Assembly (NCBI RefSeq): GCF_007990715.1
Contig: NZ_BJWY01000035.1
Location: 1 to 55,018, forward strand
Direction of reading: 5' to 3'
DNA: 55,018 bases
DNA from: Nocardia seriolae NBRC 15557
GTDB lineage: Bacteria; Actinomycetota; Actinomycetes; Mycobacteriales; Mycobacteriaceae
Part shown: one piece after another, positions 53,767 to 55,018 of the stretch
Layout: each line of letters begins with the position of its first letter
Position numbering within the stretch: the stretch's first letter is position 1
The notes under the pieces: generated by a model
Databases searched by the model: none
What the model was told of the DNA's origin: nothing
What the model saw: the letters and a program-made list of their open reading frames with translations, nothing else
Translations under genes and position numbers: made by a program

Positions 53767-54572
53767 GCTTTGCGAGGGTCGCCACGGCGCAGCTCCCGGC
53801 CAAGTCGAATGAGGACCGGCTGGTGATCACTGCGGAGATGGTGATCATTCTGGATGGGGCGACGACGTACGGCATCCAGAACAAGATTTCCGGCGGTACA
53901 TTCGCCGAGCGGCTAGGGGCAGTTCTCGTGAGGATTGCCGACGAGTCCGCGTCTCTGTCAGCACTTCTCGAGGTTGCCCTGCAGTACGTGATCAGCGATC
54001 TTGAGCTTCCTATCGAGTCGCCCAATGCGCCCTCATCCACGATCGCGATCGTTCGGAAGCGCCGTGGAACACTCGATTTCCTTGTCCTTGGCGACAGCAC
54101 GATTGTTCTCGGATATCGCGATGGAGCCGTGGAGACCATCTGCGATGAACGGCTCGAACAGCTTGGTCTCGTGCAGTCTCGCAAGTATCGGTCGAGGCTC
54201 CAGCAAGGTGGGGGATACGACGACAGGCACCGTGAAATTCTCGCCGAGCTTCAGCAGGAACAGCGGCGTCGCCGAAATCGGCCCGGCGGCTACTGGATTG
54301 CGTCAACTGCCCCGGAGGCCGCTCAGCACGCGATCATTGCGGCTCGCCCAGTGGCCGACATTGCCTGGGTTGCTCTGGCGACCGACGGAGTGACCGACCT
54401 GATCGACGCCCTCAAGGTCGACTGGCAGGAAATCGGCAGCATGGACAGCGCGAAGCTTTCGGCTCTCCTCGCTCGTATCCACCGATGGGAATATGAAGTC
54501 GATCCGGACGGCATTCTGGTTCCCCGCTCGAAACGGCACGACGACAAGGCAATTGCGGTAGTCCGTCTGTGA
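53763..54572 (+). CDS. PP2C-type Ser/Thr protein phosphatase
   Basis: 269 residues from GTG 53763. Metal-binding acidic residues appear in KSNEDRLVI (first Asp), VIILDGATTYG (DGA, usually DGxGG), WVALATDGVTDLID and the final RHDDKAIAVVRL (DDxT-like). The GG of the classical DGMGG is absent. It should be a soluble metal-dependent phosphatase. No kinase gene is visible in the window, so the substrate may be the partner HTH protein or a host phosphoprotein; that is inference. Confidence 0.8.
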   Translation: MSFARVATAQLPAKSNEDRLVITAEMVIILDGATTYGIQNKISGGTFAERLGAVLVRIADESASLSALLEVALQYVISDLELPIESPNAPSSTIAIVRKRRGTLDFLVLGDSTIVLGYRDGAVETICDERLEQLGLVQSRKYRSRLQQGGGYDDRHREILAELQQEQRRRRNRPGGYWIASTAPEAAQHAIIAARPVADIAWVALATDGVTDLIDALKVDWQEIGSMDSAKLSALLARIHRWEYEVDPDGILVPRSKRHDDKAIAVVRL

Positions 54573-54576
54573 ACTG

Positions 54577-54768
54577 GCGGGGTGGGGGCGCGTAGGAGGC
54601 GGGCAGGCTCGTCCTGCCCGCTTATGGCCCGCCGTGGGTGCCGCGGTTCCGCCGTGTCAAGTCTGGATTCCCGGTCGCCGAACCGTCACCGTGGACACCG
54701 GGCCGCCGCCCGGGGAGCCAGACTTGACAGGGCGGCGGCACCCGTAAAATCAAGCGCCCCCACCCCGC
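54577..54768. repeat. 192-bp nested inverted-repeat structure
   Basis: Outer arms GCGGGGTGGGGGCGC (54577-54591) and GCGCCCCCACCCCGC (54754-54768), perfect over 15 bp. Side hairpin GCGGGCAGG-CTCGT-CCTGCCCGC (54599-54621). Inner arms 54636-54666 and 54718-54743, with TGTCAAGTCTGG / CCAGACTTGACA perfect over 12 bp and GGGTGCCGC / GCGGCACCC over 9 bp. A 51-nt loop separates the inner arms. It starts 4 bp after the PP2C stop. It could be a structured RNA, an origin, or a non-autonomous insertion. Confidence 0.85.
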
Positions 54769-54926
54769 TCGCCGGGCGCGGCAGGCCCCGGTAAGGCGAC
54801 CCTGCAACCATCCGGCCACGTCGCCGGAATCGCCTATCAAGATCAGTGGCGATGACAGCCGCTAAACGGACCGATTAGAGCGCTCCAAAAGCCCAGGACA
54901 GCCGGACCGAAATAGGGTCGAACCTC
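54769..54926. other. Non-coding stretch between the nested repeat and the terminal direct repeats
   Basis: 158 bp, no supported ORF on either strand and no further clear structure. Confidence 0.4.
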
Positions 54927-55014
54927 TGTGTACCTCCTGGCGAAACTGGTGTGTACCTGACGTCCAAAGGATGGAAAAACCGTTGTGTACCTTCGATAAA
55001 ACCGGTGTCTACCT
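54927..55014. repeat. Four direct repeats at the right edge
   Basis: TGTGTACCT at 54927, 54950 and 54984 and TGTCTACCT at 55006. The last three are preceded by AAACTGG, AAACCGT and AAACCGG, so the unit is about 17 bp (AAACYGKTGTSTACCT). Starts are 23, 34 and 22 bp apart, two to three helical turns. Candidates are transposase-binding repeats at an IS21-like end, iterons or operators. The window stops here, so the flanking gene is unseen. Confidence 0.7.
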
Positions 55015-55018
55015 CTGC

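Noticed and set aside
1..55018. CRISPR arrays, rRNA and tRNA genes
   Set aside because: No regular repeat-spacer pattern and no tRNA- or rRNA-like sequence noticed by eye; a covariance search could still find a short RNA.

Overview
The window is high-GC actinobacterial chromosome, most probably Nocardia or a close relative in the Mycobacteriales. The main evidence is gene order. From about 5.9 to 49.0 kb the genes follow the Mycobacterium tuberculosis Rv0484c-Rv0529 segment almost gene for gene: SDR, ROK protein, mshA, YbjN protein, gpmA, senX3-regX3, an Rv0495c-type protein, ppx, a Pro-rich membrane protein, sugar isomerase, proC, an excisionase-like HTH protein, bS22, an epimerase, an acyltransferase, a SerB1-type phosphatase, glutaredoxin, hemA-hemC-hemD-hemB, hemL, a phosphoglycerate-mutase-like protein and the cytochrome c maturation genes. 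A rex gene heads hemACD, as in Streptomyces. Family assignments rest on motifs and remembered families; no database search was possible.

Layout. (1) 0-5.9 kb is a gene graveyard: an HNH gene with an in-frame stop; a TROVE/Ro gene lacking its N-terminal half and carrying a +1 frameshift; an intact DUF6882-type gene; and, on the minus strand, a truncated threonyl-tRNA synthetase paralogue, an OleC-like adenylating enzyme cut at its C terminus, a ketoacyl-synthase-III-like gene and the tail of a possible second one. The last three recall the thiolase pair plus beta-lactone synthetase of nocardiolactone/lipstatin loci. (2) 5.9-18 kb carries mycothiol synthesis (mshA), gpmA, a secreted CocE-type hydrolase and SenX3-RegX3, interrupted at 14.8-15.75 kb by three truncated genes joined end to end. 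(3) 18-31.8 kb encodes a block of secreted proteins including three tandem Ig-like paralogues, then ppx, proC, bS22, lipid-related genes and glutaredoxin. (4) 31.8-39.2 kb is the heme block: a clear Rex operator precedes rex-hemA-hemC-hemD, whose genes overlap by 4 bp; hemB follows from its own leaderless promoter. (5) 39.2-49.0 kb carries small membrane and secreted proteins, then hemL, a histidine phosphatase with a very long acidic N terminus, a TlpA-like lipoprotein, ccdA, resB and ccsB, all tightly packed.

(6) 49.0-55.0 kb is an inserted mobile region. A frameshifted tyrosine integrase and an intact excisionase end a six-gene minus-strand operon that also encodes a replication-relaxation-type protein and three paralogous HTH/zinc-finger proteins. 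Divergent from it is a two-gene module, an HTH protein of unrecognised C-terminal domain followed by a PP2C-type phosphatase. A 192-bp nested inverted repeat and a set of direct repeats close the window.

Recurring regulatory architecture: several genes have a TANNNT -10 element 6-7 nt before the start codon, which predicts leaderless mRNAs. Strong hairpin terminators separate most units. A structured intergenic repeat of about 110 bp occurs twice, after regX3 and after the thioesterase gene.
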